64,000 nt of DNA from Winogradskyella sp. (lineage in GTDB: Bacteria > Bacteroidota > Bacteroidia > Flavobacteriales > Flavobacteriaceae). A program made the translations under genes and the position numbers. The stretch spans positions 920,889-984,888 of the forward strand of contig NZ_RHLG01000001.1 in the NCBI RefSeq assembly GCF_003712105.1, written 5' to 3'. Below the pieces are notes generated by a model. The model saw nothing but the letters and a program-made list of their open reading frames with translations. It ran no database searches and was not told the DNA's origin. This document shows positions 47,877-58,744 of the stretch, in pieces; the stretch's first letter is position 1, and the number at the start of each line of letters is the position of its first letter.

Positions 47877-50576
47877 ATGGCTCAAACTAGATTAAATAAA
47901 GTACTTAGGGAACTTAACATCTCAATTGACCGTGCTGTGGATTTCTTGGAATCTCAAGGCATTGAAATTGAGAAAAGTCCTAATACAAAAATTTCTCAAG
48001 AGGTTTATGATGCGTTAGCTGATGAATTTCAGACTGACGCTACCAAACGCGAAAAAGCACAGGAGGTAAGTGAGGCGAAGCAAAAAGAAAAGGAAGAGCT
48101 TAGAGAAAAACGTGAACGCGAACTTGAAGAAAAAGCTAAGGAGGAATCTGAAAAAGAAACTGTCTTAAAAGCAAAAGCTGAGCTTTCTGGGCCAAAACAA
48201 GTTGGCAAAATAGACTTAGAAGACAAAAAACCTAAAACTGAAGCAACTAAAGAAGAAAAGCCAAAAGTAGAAGCTAAGTCAAAACCAACTGAAGAAAAAG
48301 TATCTAAGCCAAAGGATGAGCCAAAAGTTAAAGCTAAGGAAGAGAAGAAACCAGTTAAAAAAGAAACTGTAAAAGAAGAGGCAAAAGCGTCTGAAGCTGA
48401 ACCAATCGATGAGAAAATAAAAACACAATACCAAAAACTTAGTGGACCTAAGGACACAGGTAAAAAGATTGATTTATCTCAGTTTAATAAACCGAAGAAG
48501 AAAAAGGAAGACAAGCCACAGCAAGCTTCTAACGATAATACAAACAAACGTAAACGTCGTAGAATAAGCAAACCAGGAGATTCTGGTAAGCCAAATTTCA
48601 ATAACGATAATAGAAGAGGTAACAATAAAGGACGAGGACAAAATAGACCTAAGGTTGTAAAAGAAGAGCCAAGCGAAGAAGAAGTACAAAAGCAAATTCG
48701 TGAAACACTTGAAAAACTTCAAGGAAAAGGTAGCAAAGGAAAAGGTGCTAAGTATCGTAGAGAAAAAAGAGATCAGCATAGAGAGCAAACCGAAAAAGAA
48801 CTTCAAGCAGAAGCAGCAGAAAGTAAAACATTAAAGGTTACTGAGTTTGTCACAGTAAGTGAAGTTGCTACTATGATGGATGTCGGTGTAACTCAAGTGA
48901 TTTCTGCATGTATGTCATTAGGTATGATGGTGACTATGAACCAACGATTAGATGCAGAAACCTTATCAATTGTTGCTGAAGAATTCGGATTCTCAGTTGA
49001 GTTTGTTACTGCTGATATTGAAGAGTCGATAGAAGAATCACCAGACAATCCTGAAGATTTAGTAGAACGTGCACCTATTGTAACTGTAATGGGACACGTT
49101 GATCACGGTAAGACCTCTCTTTTAGATTATATCCGTGAGGAGAATGTAATTGCCGGGGAATCAGGTGGAATTACCCAGCATATTGGAGCTTATGGAGTTA
49201 CATTAGAGAGTGGTCAGAAAATAGCATTTTTAGATACACCAGGTCACGAGGCCTTTACAGCGATGCGTGCTCGTGGTGCTCAAGTAACAGATATTGCTAT
49301 TATTGTAGCGGCAGCTGATGATGATATCATGCCACAAACAAAAGAGGCCATCTCTCACGCTCAAGCAGCTGGAGTGCCAATTGTTTTTGCAATTAACAAA
49401 ATAGATAAACCGGACGCTAACCCTGATAAGATTAAAGAAGGATTAGCAAATATGAATTTACTAGTTGAAGATTGGGGTGGAAAAATTCAGTCTCATGATA
49501 TTTCAGCAAAATTTGGTACTGGTGTAAAAGAGTTACTAGAAAAAGTACTTCTTGAAGCTGAGTTACTCGAACTTAAAGCTAACCCGAAGAAACCAGCCAA
49601 TGGTACTGTGGTTGAAGCATTCTTAGATAAAGGTCGAGGCTATGTTTCTACTATTCTTGTACAAGCAGGTACTTTACGCATAGGAGATTATGTCTTAGCT
49701 GGTAAAAATAGTGGTAAAGTAAAAGCCATGCACGATGAGCGTGGAAATGAAATAAAAGAAGCAGGTCCATCAACACCAGTATCTATATTAGGTTTAGACG
49801 GTGCTCCGCAAGCAGGCGATAAGTTCAATGTCTTTGAAGATGAACGTGAAGCTAAGCAAATTGCAACTAAGCGTACACAATTACAACGTGAGCAATCTGT
49901 TAGAACACAGCGCCATATCACACTTGATGAGATTGGTCGTCGTATTGCACTTGGCGATTTCCAAGAGTTGAATATTATTCTTAAAGGTGATGTTGATGGT
50001 TCGGTAGAAGCATTAACAGATTCATTCCAAAAATTATCTACTGAAGAAATTCAGGTGAACATCATTCATAAAGGTGTAGGTGCAATTACAGAAAGTGATG
50101 TATTATTAGCTACAGCTTCCGATGCAATTATTATTGGATTTAATGTACGCCCAATGGGTAATGCACGTCAGATTGCAGATAAGGAAGAAATAGATATCCG
50201 TACATATTCGATCATTTACGATGCTATCAATGATCTTAAGGATGCAATGGAAGGCATGCTGTCACCAGAACTTAAAGAAGAAATTACTGGTACGGCTGAG
50301 ATCCGCGAAACGTTCAAAATTTCTAAGATTGGAACTATCGCTGGATGTATGGTTACTAATGGTAAGATTTTCAGAAACTCTGGTGTACGATTAATACGTG
50401 ATGGTGTTGTAATTTACACTGGTGAATTGGCATCACTTAAGCGATTTAAAGATGATGTAAAAGAAGTGTCTAAAGGATACGATTGTGGTATGCAGGTTAA
50501 AAACTATAATGATATCAAAGAAGGAGATATTATTGAAGCATTCCAAGAAGTTGAGGTAAAAAAGACACTGAAATAG
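47877..50576 (+). CDS. infB: translation initiation factor IF-2
   Basis: [56 protein letters not shown]-rich N-terminal region. Confidence 0.98.
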   Translation: MAQTRLNKVLRELNISIDRAVDFLESQGIEIEKSPNTKISQEVYDALADEFQTDATKREKAQEVSEAKQKEKEELREKRERELEEKAKEESEKETVLKAKAELSGPKQVGKIDLEDKKPKTEATKEEKPKVEAKSKPTEEKVSKPKDEPKVKAKEEKKPVKKETVKEEAKASEAEPIDEKIKTQYQKLSGPKDTGKKIDLSQFNKPKKKKEDKPQQASNDNTNKRKRRRISKPGDSGKPNFNNDNRRGNNKGRGQNRPKVVKEEPSEEEVQKQIRETLEKLQGKGSKGKGAKYRREKRDQHREQTEKELQAEAAESKTLKVTEFVTVSEVATMMDVGVTQVISACMSLGMMVTMNQRLDAETLSIVAEEFGFSVEFVTADIEESIEESPDNPEDLVERAPIVTVMGHVDHGKTSLLDYIREENVIAGESGGITQHIGAYGVTLESGQKIAFLDTPGHEAFTAMRARGAQVTDIAIIVAAADDDIMPQTKEAISHAQAAGVPIVFAINKIDKPDANPDKIKEGLANMNLLVEDWGGKIQSHDISAKFGTGVKELLEKVLLEAELLELKANPKKPANGTVVEAFLDKGRGYVSTILVQAGTLRIGDYVLAGKNSGKVKAMHDERGNEIKEAGPSTPVSILGLDGAPQAGDKFNVFEDEREAKQIATKRTQLQREQSVRTQRHITLDEIGRRIALGDFQELNIILKGDVDGSVEALTDSFQKLSTEEIQVNIIHKGVGAITESDVLLATASDAIIIGFNVRPMGNARQIADKEEIDIRTYSIIYDAINDLKDAMEGMLSPELKEEITGTAEIRETFKISKIGTIAGCMVTNGKIFRNSGVRLIRDGVVIYTGELASLKRFKDDVKEVSKGYDCGMQVKNYNDIKEGDIIEAFQEVEVKKTLK

Positions 50577-50599
50577 AGATTTCAATACCTTATATACAG

Positions 50600-50629
50600 A
50601 AACGCCGCAATTAAATTGCGGCGTTTTTT
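50600..50629 (+). terminator. terminator after infB
   Basis: AACGCCGCAAT-taa-ATTGCGGCGTT plus T-run. Confidence 0.85.
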
Positions 50630-50668
50630 GGTTATCTTTATAAGATATCAACTTTCAATCTATCAATT

Positions 50669-51250
50669 ATGAAAAAAACAATTACACTTATTTTAGTGGT
50701 ATTTGCGCTTTGTTCAGTAAATACTTCTAATGCACAAGAACCTTACATAGGCGAAATACGCATGTTTGCAGGTAATTTTGCACCAGCTGGATGGGCAAAA
50801 TGCGAAGGTCAATTATTATCAATAGCTCAAAACCAAGCTTTGTTTTCGATACTTGGAATCACATACGGTGGTGATGGACAAACTACATTTGGTTTACCAG
50901 ACTTGAGAGGTAGAGCTCCAATTCATGCAGGGCAAGGACCAGGATTACCTAATTACCCGTTAGGGCAGCAAGGAGGCGCTGTAGATTTTACGATTACCAC
51001 TGCAAATATGCCATCTCATAGCCACACAGTGACTGCTGTGTCCGAAGATGGTACGAGTTCTTCTCCAACTAATAATTATCCTGCACAAACAAAGATTTTA
51101 GATCCAGAATATGCTACAGGCGGTACAACAACGACTATGAATTCTAACATGGTTGGAAACACAGGTAATGGCCAATCTGTATCATATAGGTCGCCTTACA
51201 AAACGGTAACTTTTATAATTGCCTTAATAGGTCAATTTCCTACAGATTGA
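50669..51250 (+). CDS. secreted phage tail-collar domain protein (microcystin-dependent-protein-like)
   Basis: Signal peptide MKKTITLILVVFALCSVNTSNAQ then EPYIGEIRMFAGNFAPAGWAKCEGQLLSIAQNQALFSILGITYGGDGQTTFGLPDLRGR. Confidence 0.9.
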   Translation: MKKTITLILVVFALCSVNTSNAQEPYIGEIRMFAGNFAPAGWAKCEGQLLSIAQNQALFSILGITYGGDGQTTFGLPDLRGRAPIHAGQGPGLPNYPLGQQGGAVDFTITTANMPSHSHTVTAVSEDGTSSSPTNNYPAQTKILDPEYATGGTTTTMNSNMVGNTGNGQSVSYRSPYKTVTFIIALIGQFPTD

Positions 51251-51257
51251 TTGTGTT

Positions 51258-51929
51258 ATGAAAGCAATTTTAAAACTAATATTCTTTGTGTTTATTTTAT
51301 CGAATATTACATATTCTCAACAGATAAATTTTAATGCCTGTCATAGCCTGTTGGATGGAGATGATTATGTATTCGAGCAAATAAACATTGTCAATGGACG
51401 CGCAGTTTTTCAGACAGTCGCTGATCCAGCAATGGGTTCACGAGATTGTAACGGTATAGGATTTTGCACACTACAAATCCTCTGGAGTGATGGTAATAAT
51501 CGTTGGGAAATTATTGCAGATGATGGCAATGGCGGTTTTTCAAACACATTTGTACTGTATTATAACACGGAGAATTCGCAACCTATTCCACCAGGTTTAA
51601 CTCTCGGAACTTGGGAAGAAGCAACCACGGTTACACAATCATTATGTGGTACAATAAATACTTTAGAAGGTAGTGTTTTGAGCACTAATCAAAATACGAT
51701 TGATAATCAAATCATCATTCATCCAAATCCCGTAAGAGATGAATTGTTTATAGATGGCCTCGAACCAGAATCCAACATTTTGGTTGTAGTATATGATGTA
51801 CTCGGAAAAGAAGTGTTTTATCAAAAAAGTGCTGAGTCAATAGATGTGTCTAATTTTAAAAAAGGCATCTATTTTTTGAAGCTAACATTAGATGAAAAAG
51901 CACTAACAAAAAAAGTGATAATTAAATAA
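51258..51929 (+). CDS. T9SS type A sorting domain-containing secreted protein
   Basis: Signal peptide; C-terminal IIIHPNPVRDELFIDGLEPESNILVVVYDVLGKEVF...FKKGIYFLKLTLDEKALTKKVIIK. Confidence 0.88.
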   Translation: MKAILKLIFFVFILSNITYSQQINFNACHSLLDGDDYVFEQINIVNGRAVFQTVADPAMGSRDCNGIGFCTLQILWSDGNNRWEIIADDGNGGFSNTFVLYYNTENSQPIPPGLTLGTWEEATTVTQSLCGTINTLEGSVLSTNQNTIDNQIIIHPNPVRDELFIDGLEPESNILVVVYDVLGKEVFYQKSAESIDVSNFKKGIYFLKLTLDEKALTKKVIIK

Positions 51930-51933
51930 AATG

Positions 51934-51966
51934 AAAAAGGCGAAATCAATATTTGATTTCGCCTTT
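51934..51966. terminator. bidirectional terminator between convergent genes
   Basis: AAAAAGGCGAAATC-aatattt-GATTTCGCCTTT. Confidence 0.75.
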
Positions 51967-51988
51967 AATTTTTTCAAATGAAGTGTTC

Positions 51989-52366
51989 TTAATCTTTTTT
52001 AGGTGAAAAGATAAAAGCATTCATGTAATTCTTTTTTATACGAAGTAAAGCCCTATCAGCTTCGAGACGATCTCTAAAATTACCAACCCAAATTTTATAG
52101 TTAGGTGTATTAAATACCATTTCTGTTGGCCATTCACTGTATTTTTGCCTAAATTCAGACTTCACACTTTCGGCTGTAAATGAGCTGCTTCCACTATAAA
52201 TCTGAATTTTAAAAGTCTCAACCGTTTTTACATCTTTTTTAAATTCTAGGAGCTTTTTTATGTCTTCTGGCTGATCCACTTTTACAGTTGCTTCTTGAGC
52301 TTTTACAGAAGTACAAATTAGGGTAACTGCAACAAAGACAAGTACTTTGAGATTTAATTTAGTCAT
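51989..52366 (-). CDS. SPOR domain-containing secreted protein
   Basis: Start likely the ATG giving MTKLNLKVLVFVAVTLICTSVKA; TFKIQIYSGSSSFTAESVKSEFRQKYSEWPTEMVFNTPNYKIWVGNFRDRLEADRALLRIKK. Confidence 0.82.
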   Translation of the reverse strand: MTKLNLKVLVFVAVTLICTSVKAQEATVKVDQPEDIKKLLEFKKDVKTVETFKIQIYSGSSSFTAESVKSEFRQKYSEWPTEMVFNTPNYKIWVGNFRDRLEADRALLRIKKNYMNAFIFSPKKD

Positions 52367-52492
52367 CTTCAATTCTGTTTGAGTTGCAAAGTTATATTTT
52401 CTTAACATAATCAAGGGTTTTATTGTTATTTAGAATGTTTATAAATTAATTATTAAGACTTCTCTAACATTTCTAAAATCGACTTTATACAT

Positions 52493-52500
52493 TACTTTTG
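52493..52500 (+). promoter_or_regulatory. candidate -7 element TACTTTTG for act operon
   Basis: Matches TAnnTTTG upstream of actA. Confidence 0.55.
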
Positions 52501-52581
52501 CATGAGTTTATTTAAACGTGATTTTGGATAGTTATATTGAAAAAATCATACCAAATTTTAGAAGATAATTCAACAACACAT

Positions 52582-53877
52582 ATGAAACACGTTATCTACC
52601 GTAATTTAACCTCAAAAATACTTCGATTTGGGTTTATAATATTACTTACGTTTTCAACTTCACTTTTGGCCCAAGATGGTGACCCGAAAAATGGAAAATC
52701 TTTATTTAATGCAAATTGTGCCTCTTGTCATAAGCTAGATAAAAAAATGACAGGTCCTGCATTGCGTAATGTAGAAGCTAGACTTGCAGAAGATGAAGGT
52801 TTAGATCGAGCATGGATAGCCTCTTGGATAAAAAACAGTGCAGCAATGATTGCAGCTGGTGATCCGTATGCTGTAAAAATCTGGGACGAGTACAAACCAA
52901 CAGCAATGACGGCTTTTCCACAGCTATCAGATCAAGATATCTCAGATATTTTGGCTTATACTGCTGAACCTAAACCAGAGCCAATTGTTGTTGATGGTCC
53001 TGACACTTCAGATCAATCAGGTGGTGGTGACTCTGCTTCAAACAAATTAATCTTAGCGGCTTTAGCTCTCTTGTTTGGTTTATTAGCTATGGCGTTAGTT
53101 TTAGTTAATAATACACTGAAGCGTTTTGCTAAAGAAAAAGGTATTGACATACCTGAGGAAGAAAAAAGAACTCCAATCTGGAAAGCATTTGTTCAAAATC
53201 AATTCTTAGTATTAGTAACTTCAATAGTATTGTTATTGGCTAGTGGTTACTTTGTATATGGCTACCTGATGCAGGTAGGTGTAGATCAGGGTTATGAGCC
53301 AGTACAACCAATTCACTATTCGCATAGAATACACGCAGGTGATAACAAAATAGATTGTAAATACTGTCACTCCTCAGCAAGAGTAAGTAAGCATTCAGGT
53401 ATTCCATCACTTAATGTGTGTATGAACTGTCACAAGTCAATTGGAGAAGTTGCTCCAGAAACTTTAGCTGAAGGAAAAGAATACGGTGTAGATTACAATG
53501 CTGAAATTCAAAAACTATACAAAGCAGTAGGTTGGGATGAAGCAACGCAAAAATACACCGGTGAAACTAGTCCCGTAAAATGGATTCGTATTCACAATCT
53601 TCCAGACTTTGCATATTTCAATCACTCACAGCACGTTTCTGTTGCAGGTATTGAGTGCCAAACATGTCACGGACCTGTAGAGGAAATGGAAATTATGTAC
53701 CAGTACTCACCATTAACAATGGGATGGTGTATTAATTGCCATAGAGAAACAAACGTAAAAGTTAAAGACAACGAATACTATACAAAAATACACGAGCAAT
53801 TATCTAAGAAATATGGAGTTGAGCAGTTAACAGCTGCGCAAATGGGTGGATTAGAATGCGGTAAGTGTCACTATTAA
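52582..53877 (+). CDS. actA: alternative complex III multiheme cytochrome c subunit ActA (with N-terminal monoheme-like domain)
   Basis: Six CxxCH: CASCH, CKYCH, CMNCH, CQTCH, CINCH, CGKCH. TM segment; start ATG 52582 preferred over TTG 52537. Confidence 0.9.
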   Translation: MKHVIYRNLTSKILRFGFIILLTFSTSLLAQDGDPKNGKSLFNANCASCHKLDKKMTGPALRNVEARLAEDEGLDRAWIASWIKNSAAMIAAGDPYAVKIWDEYKPTAMTAFPQLSDQDISDILAYTAEPKPEPIVVDGPDTSDQSGGGDSASNKLILAALALLFGLLAMALVLVNNTLKRFAKEKGIDIPEEEKRTPIWKAFVQNQFLVLVTSIVLLLASGYFVYGYLMQVGVDQGYEPVQPIHYSHRIHAGDNKIDCKYCHSSARVSKHSGIPSLNVCMNCHKSIGEVAPETLAEGKEYGVDYNAEIQKLYKAVGWDEATQKYTGETSPVKWIRIHNLPDFAYFNHSQHVSVAGIECQTCHGPVEEMEIMYQYSPLTMGWCINCHRETNVKVKDNEYYTKIHEQLSKKYGVEQLTAAQMGGLECGKCHY

Positions 53878-53897
53878 TTAAGATAACTCACAATTAT

Positions 53898-56800
53898 ATG
53901 TCATCTAACAAGAAATACTGGAAAAGTGTTGAAGAGCTAAACGAGAATAGCTCTATTGTTGAGACGCTAAGACAAAACGAGTTTGTGGAAGAAATTCCTA
54001 CAGATGAGTTTTTAGGAGATAAAGAAACTTTAGAAGCTTCATCTACTACGCGTCGTGATTTCTTAAAATATGTTGGTTTTAGTACAGCAGCAGCTTCTTT
54101 AGCAGCCTGTGAAGGACCAGTTGTAAAATCGATACCTTATGTTGTTCAGCCAAAGGAAATAGTTCCTGGTGTGGCTAACTACTATGCAACGACAATTGCA
54201 GATGGTTACGATTTTGCTAGTGTTTTAGTGAAAACAAGAGAAGGAAGACCAATTAAAATTGAAAACAATAAACTAGCAAAAACAAATGCTAACGCTAATG
54301 CTAGAGTTCATGCTTCGATTTTAGGATTATATGATAGTCTTCGTGTAAAATCACCAATGAAAGGTGATGCAGAAATCTCATGGGATGCATTTATTTCAGA
54401 AACTAAAGATGTATTAAGTAAAGTAGGTGATAAAGAGATTGTGTTATTAACGCAAACTTTTGCAAGTCCATCAACTTCAAAATTAGTTGCTGAATTTTCA
54501 GGAAACTATACTAATGTACGTCATGTAGTATATGATGCTATTTCAGAATCAGCAGCTTTAGATGCCTTCCAAGCAAAATATGGTAAGCGTGCTTTAGCTA
54601 ACTATGATTTTTCTAAGGCAATGACAATAGTGTCTGTTGGTGCTGACTTCTTAGGTGATTGGCAAGGTGGAGGATTTGATGAAGCTTATGCTGCTAAACG
54701 AATCCCTGATCATGGTAAGATGTCACGCCACATTCAGTTTGAGTCTAACATGTCTCTTTCTGGAGCAAATGCAGATAAACGTGTAGCATTAACACCAAGC
54801 CAACAAAAACAAGCATTAGCCAAATTACACAGTTTAGTAGTTGGTGGTTCTGTTTCAGTTGACTTACCAGAAGCTATTAATACGGCAGTTCAGAATGCTG
54901 CGACAGAATTAAAGAAGGCTGGTAGTAATGGTGTTGTTGTTACTGGTATTCAAGATGTAAATGCTCAAACAGTTGCTTTAGAAATTAATGAAGCATTATC
55001 AAGTAAAGCATTTGATACTAAAAATGTTATCCTCACAAGACAAGGAAACGATAAAGCCGTAGCACAACTTGTAGCAGATATGAAAGCTGGAACTGTTGGT
55101 GCTTTAGTAATGTGTGGCGTTAATCCTATGTACACATTACCTAATTCTGCTGATTTTGCTGAAGGTTTAAAGAATACAACATCTATTGCTTTTTCGATGA
55201 AGCAAGATGAGACAGCTACACAATGTAACTACATTGCAGCTGCGCCTCACAGTTTAGAATCTTGGGGTGATTTTGAGATGAAAGCTGGTCATTACAGTTT
55301 AATGCAACCAACGATTCGTCCATTATTCGATACAAAACAATTTCAAGATGTATTATTAGCTTGGTCTGATAACACAACTACATATAATGACTACATCAAA
55401 ACGAATTGGAGAGATTCAATTCTTAATGGTGCATCATTCAACAACGCTTTACATGATGGTGCTTTTGTTGCTGAAGCTTCAGTAGAAGAAGAATCTTCTG
55501 ATACTGCAGATGCAGGTGAAACTCCAAATGGAGATGCAGCCAGAGCATTAGCTGCTTCTGCAAAATCTAATGGAATGGAGTTAGCGTTGTATGCCAAAAC
55601 CGGAATGGGAGATGGACAACAAGCTAATAACCCTTGGTTACAAGAGTTTCCAGATCCAATCTCAAGAGCAACTTGGGATAACTACCTAACAATATCTAAA
55701 TCTGATGCTGATGGTTTAGGATTAGAAAACTGGAACGTAGCCAATGGTGGACTTAACGGTAGCTTGGCGGACGTAACAGTAAATGGTGTTACAATAAATA
55801 ACATACCTGTTTTAATTCAACCAGGTCAAGCAAAAGGATCTGTAGGATTATCATTTGGTTATGGCCGTACAGCTGGTGTTAAAGAAGAAATGCAAACTGG
55901 TGTAAATGCTTATGCATTATACCAAGGCTTTGATACTATACAACAAGTTGCAATCTCTAAAGCTTCAGGTGAGCATGAATTTGCATGTGTACAATTGCAC
56001 AATACTTTAATGGGTCGTGGCGATATTATTAAAGAAACAACTCTTGAAATATTTAACACAAAGGATAAGCACTATTGGAATGCAATTCCTGAAGTATCAT
56101 TAAATCATATTGAAACTCCCGTAACTTCTCCAGATGTTGATTTATGGGATTCGTTTGATCGTTCAATAGGACATCACTTTAACTTATCTATTGATTTAAA
56201 TGCATGTACAGGATGTGGTGCTTGTGTCATCGCTTGTCACACTGAAAATAACGTTCCTGTAGTTGGTAAATCAGAGATGCGTCGTAGCCGTGATATGCAC
56301 TGGTTACGTATTGATAGATATTATTCTTCTGAAGATAGTTTTGATCAAGATATAGATAAAAAAGAGAATATCTCTGGTTTAGGAAGCTCATTAAGTGAGT
56401 TTGGAGAAATGGAAAATCCTGCGGATAATCCACAAGTGGTATTCCAACCAGTAATGTGTCAGCATTGTAATCACGCACCTTGTGAAACTGTATGTCCTGT
56501 TGCGGCAACATCTCACGGGCGTCAAGGTCAAAACCATATGGCATATAACCGTTGTGTAGGTACACGTTACTGCGCAAACAACTGTCCATACAAAGTACGT
56601 CGTTTCAACTGGTTCTTATACAATGAGAATGATGAGTTCGATTACTTCATGAATGATGATCTTGGTCGTATGGTATTAAACCCAGATGTGACTGTAAGAT
56701 CTCGTGGTGTTATGGAAAAATGTACAATGTGTATCCAAAAGACGCAGAAAACAATCCTAGACGCAAAACGTGACGGAAGAGAAATTGAAGATGGAGAATT

Positions 56801-56981
56801 CCAAACAGCATGTTCTGCTGCTTGTGGAAGTGGTGCAATGGTATTTGGTGATGTAAATGATAAAGAAAGTAAAGTTGCAAAACTTAAAGAAGATGACCGT
56901 ATGTATCATTTATTAGAGTATGTAGGTACAAAACCTAATGTATTCTACCATACGAAGATTAGAAATACGAAAGAAGCTTAA
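53898..56981 (+). CDS. actB: alternative complex III molybdopterin/iron-sulfur subunit ActB (Tat-variant)
   Basis: Start likely ATG 53898 (MSSNKKYWKSVEELN); TRRDFLKYVGFSTAAASLAAC; 4Fe-4S motifs CTGCGACVIAC, CQHCNHAPCETVCP, CANNCPYKV, CTMCIQKT. Confidence 0.93.
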   Translation: MSSNKKYWKSVEELNENSSIVETLRQNEFVEEIPTDEFLGDKETLEASSTTRRDFLKYVGFSTAAASLAACEGPVVKSIPYVVQPKEIVPGVANYYATTIADGYDFASVLVKTREGRPIKIENNKLAKTNANANARVHASILGLYDSLRVKSPMKGDAEISWDAFISETKDVLSKVGDKEIVLLTQTFASPSTSKLVAEFSGNYTNVRHVVYDAISESAALDAFQAKYGKRALANYDFSKAMTIVSVGADFLGDWQGGGFDEAYAAKRIPDHGKMSRHIQFESNMSLSGANADKRVALTPSQQKQALAKLHSLVVGGSVSVDLPEAINTAVQNAATELKKAGSNGVVVTGIQDVNAQTVALEINEALSSKAFDTKNVILTRQGNDKAVAQLVADMKAGTVGALVMCGVNPMYTLPNSADFAEGLKNTTSIAFSMKQDETATQCNYIAAAPHSLESWGDFEMKAGHYSLMQPTIRPLFDTKQFQDVLLAWSDNTTTYNDYIKTNWRDSILNGASFNNALHDGAFVAEASVEEESSDTADAGETPNGDAARALAASAKSNGMELALYAKTGMGDGQQANNPWLQEFPDPISRATWDNYLTISKSDADGLGLENWNVANGGLNGSLADVTVNGVTINNIPVLIQPGQAKGSVGLSFGYGRTAGVKEEMQTGVNAYALYQGFDTIQQVAISKASGEHEFACVQLHNTLMGRGDIIKETTLEIFNTKDKHYWNAIPEVSLNHIETPVTSPDVDLWDSFDRSIGHHFNLSIDLNACTGCGACVIACHTENNVPVVGKSEMRRSRDMHWLRIDRYYSSEDSFDQDIDKKENISGLGSSLSEFGEMENPADNPQVVFQPVMCQHCNHAPCETVCPVAATSHGRQGQNHMAYNRCVGTRYCANNCPYKVRRFNWFLYNENDEFDYFMNDDLGRMVLNPDVTVRSRGVMEKCTMCIQKTQKTILDAKRDGREIEDGEFQTACSAACGSGAMVFGDVNDKESKVAKLKEDDRMYHLLEYVGTKPNVFYHTKIRNTKEA

Positions 56982-57008
56982 AATTAATAAAGAAATCAAT
57001 ATATAATT

Positions 57009-58736
57009 ATGGCGTCTCATTACGAAGCACCTATTAGAAGACCTTTAGTAACAGGAGAAAAATCCTATCACGACGTAACTGTCGAAGTTGCTAGACCTGT
57101 CGAAGGTAAAGCCAATAAATCATGGTGGATTGTATTTTCAATCGCTTTGGTTGCTTTTCTTTGGGGTATAGGTTGTATTATTTATACGATATCTACAGGT
57201 ATTGGAGTTTGGGGTCTTAATAAGACTGTTAACTGGGCTTGGGATATTACAAACTTTGTTTGGTGGGTTGGTATTGGTCACGCAGGAACACTTATTTCCG
57301 CGGTACTTTTATTATTCCGTCAAAAATGGCGTATGGCTATTAACCGTTCGGCAGAGGCAATGACAATTTTCTCTGTTGTACAAGCAGGTTTATTCCCAAT
57401 TATCCACATGGGTCGTCCTTGGTTAGCTTACTGGGTATTACCTATACCAAACCAGTTTGGATCTCTATGGGTTAACTTTAACTCACCATTACTTTGGGAT
57501 GTATTCGCAATCTCTACATACTTATCGGTGTCATTAGTATTCTGGTGGACAGGTTTATTACCGGATTTTGCAATGATTAGAGATAGAGCCGTTAAGCCAT
57601 TCCAAAAGAAAATATATTCATTAATAAGTTTTGGTTGGTCTGGTAGAGCAAAAGACTGGCAACGTTTTGAAGAAGTATCATTAGTATTAGCAGGTTTAGC
57701 TACACCACTTGTACTTTCTGTACACACCATTGTATCTTTTGACTTCGCCACTTCAGTGATTCCTGGTTGGCATACTACCATTTTCCCACCATACTTTGTC
57801 GCGGGTGCGATTTTCTCAGGGTTTGCCATGGTAAACACCTTACTTATTATCATGAGAAAAGTGTGTAGCCTAGAAGATTATATTACAGTACAACATATTG
57901 AGTTGATGAATATCGTCATCATGATAACGGGTTCAATCGTAGGTGTGGCTTATATTACAGAGTTATTTATTGCATGGTATTCCGGTGTTGAGTACGAGCA
58001 GTATGCCTTCTTAAACAGAGCTACTGGACCTTACTGGTGGGCGTATTGGGCAATGATGTCTTGTAACGTATTCTCTCCACAATTCATGTGGTTTAAGAAA
58101 TTAAGAACTAGTATCATGTTCTCTTTCTTTATCTCTATTGTAGTAAATATAGGAATGTGGTTTGAGCGTTTTGTAATTATCGTAACGTCGTTACACAGAG
58201 ATTACTTACCATCGTCTTGGACAATGTTCTCACCAACGTTTGTAGATATAGGAATATTTATCGGTACAATCGGATTCTTCTTTGTACTCTTCTTATTATA
58301 CTCACGTACATTCCCAGTAATTGCGCAAGCTGAGGTAAAAACAATTCTTAAATCTTCAGGTGAACGCTATAAAAGAATTAGAGAAAGCGGACAAAGTTTA
58401 GTGGGAACTGGCGCTGATGAAAAGACATCCAGTGTAGCCCCAGTCGCTGAGACTTCAGAGAGTTCAACTGGTGATAATACAGAAAAATTAAACAGCCTAT
58501 TTGGAACCATCGGAACATTTGATGCTGCTACTGAAACTGCAGATGATTTAAAGAAAATAAATGGTGTTGGTCCTAAGATGGAAGAAGTGTTAAACAGCAT
58601 TGGTATTTATACATTCTTACAAGTAAGTAAGATGACTAAAACAGAATACGACTTGTTAGATTCAATCACAGGTTCTTTCCCAGGAAGAGCAGAACGTGAT
58701 GATTGGGCAGGGCAAGCTAAAAATTTATTAAACTAA
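57009..58736 (+). CDS. actC: alternative complex III NrfD-like membrane subunit ActC with C-terminal HhH extension
   Basis: NrfD/PsrC-type multi-TM core; C-terminal DDLKKINGVGPKMEEVLNSIGIYTFLQVSKMTKTEYDLL. Confidence 0.92.
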   Translation: MASHYEAPIRRPLVTGEKSYHDVTVEVARPVEGKANKSWWIVFSIALVAFLWGIGCIIYTISTGIGVWGLNKTVNWAWDITNFVWWVGIGHAGTLISAVLLLFRQKWRMAINRSAEAMTIFSVVQAGLFPIIHMGRPWLAYWVLPIPNQFGSLWVNFNSPLLWDVFAISTYLSVSLVFWWTGLLPDFAMIRDRAVKPFQKKIYSLISFGWSGRAKDWQRFEEVSLVLAGLATPLVLSVHTIVSFDFATSVIPGWHTTIFPPYFVAGAIFSGFAMVNTLLIIMRKVCSLEDYITVQHIELMNIVIMITGSIVGVAYITELFIAWYSGVEYEQYAFLNRATGPYWWAYWAMMSCNVFSPQFMWFKKLRTSIMFSFFISIVVNIGMWFERFVIIVTSLHRDYLPSSWTMFSPTFVDIGIFIGTIGFFFVLFLLYSRTFPVIAQAEVKTILKSSGERYKRIRESGQSLVGTGADEKTSSVAPVAETSESSTGDNTEKLNSLFGTIGTFDAATETADDLKKINGVGPKMEEVLNSIGIYTFLQVSKMTKTEYDLLDSITGSFPGRAERDDWAGQAKNLLN

Positions 58737-58744
58737 TATAGTAT

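Noticed and set aside
48029-48806. Minus-strand Ser/Phe-rich ORFs opposite infB
   Set aside because: Low-complexity antisense of the K/E-rich IF-2 N-terminal region.
50669-51250. Prophage remnant
   Set aside because: Only a collar domain with its own Sec signal is present; neighbours are chromosomal housekeeping genes.
56227-56589. 120-aa minus ORF within actB
   Set aside because: Antisense of the 4Fe-4S cluster motifs.
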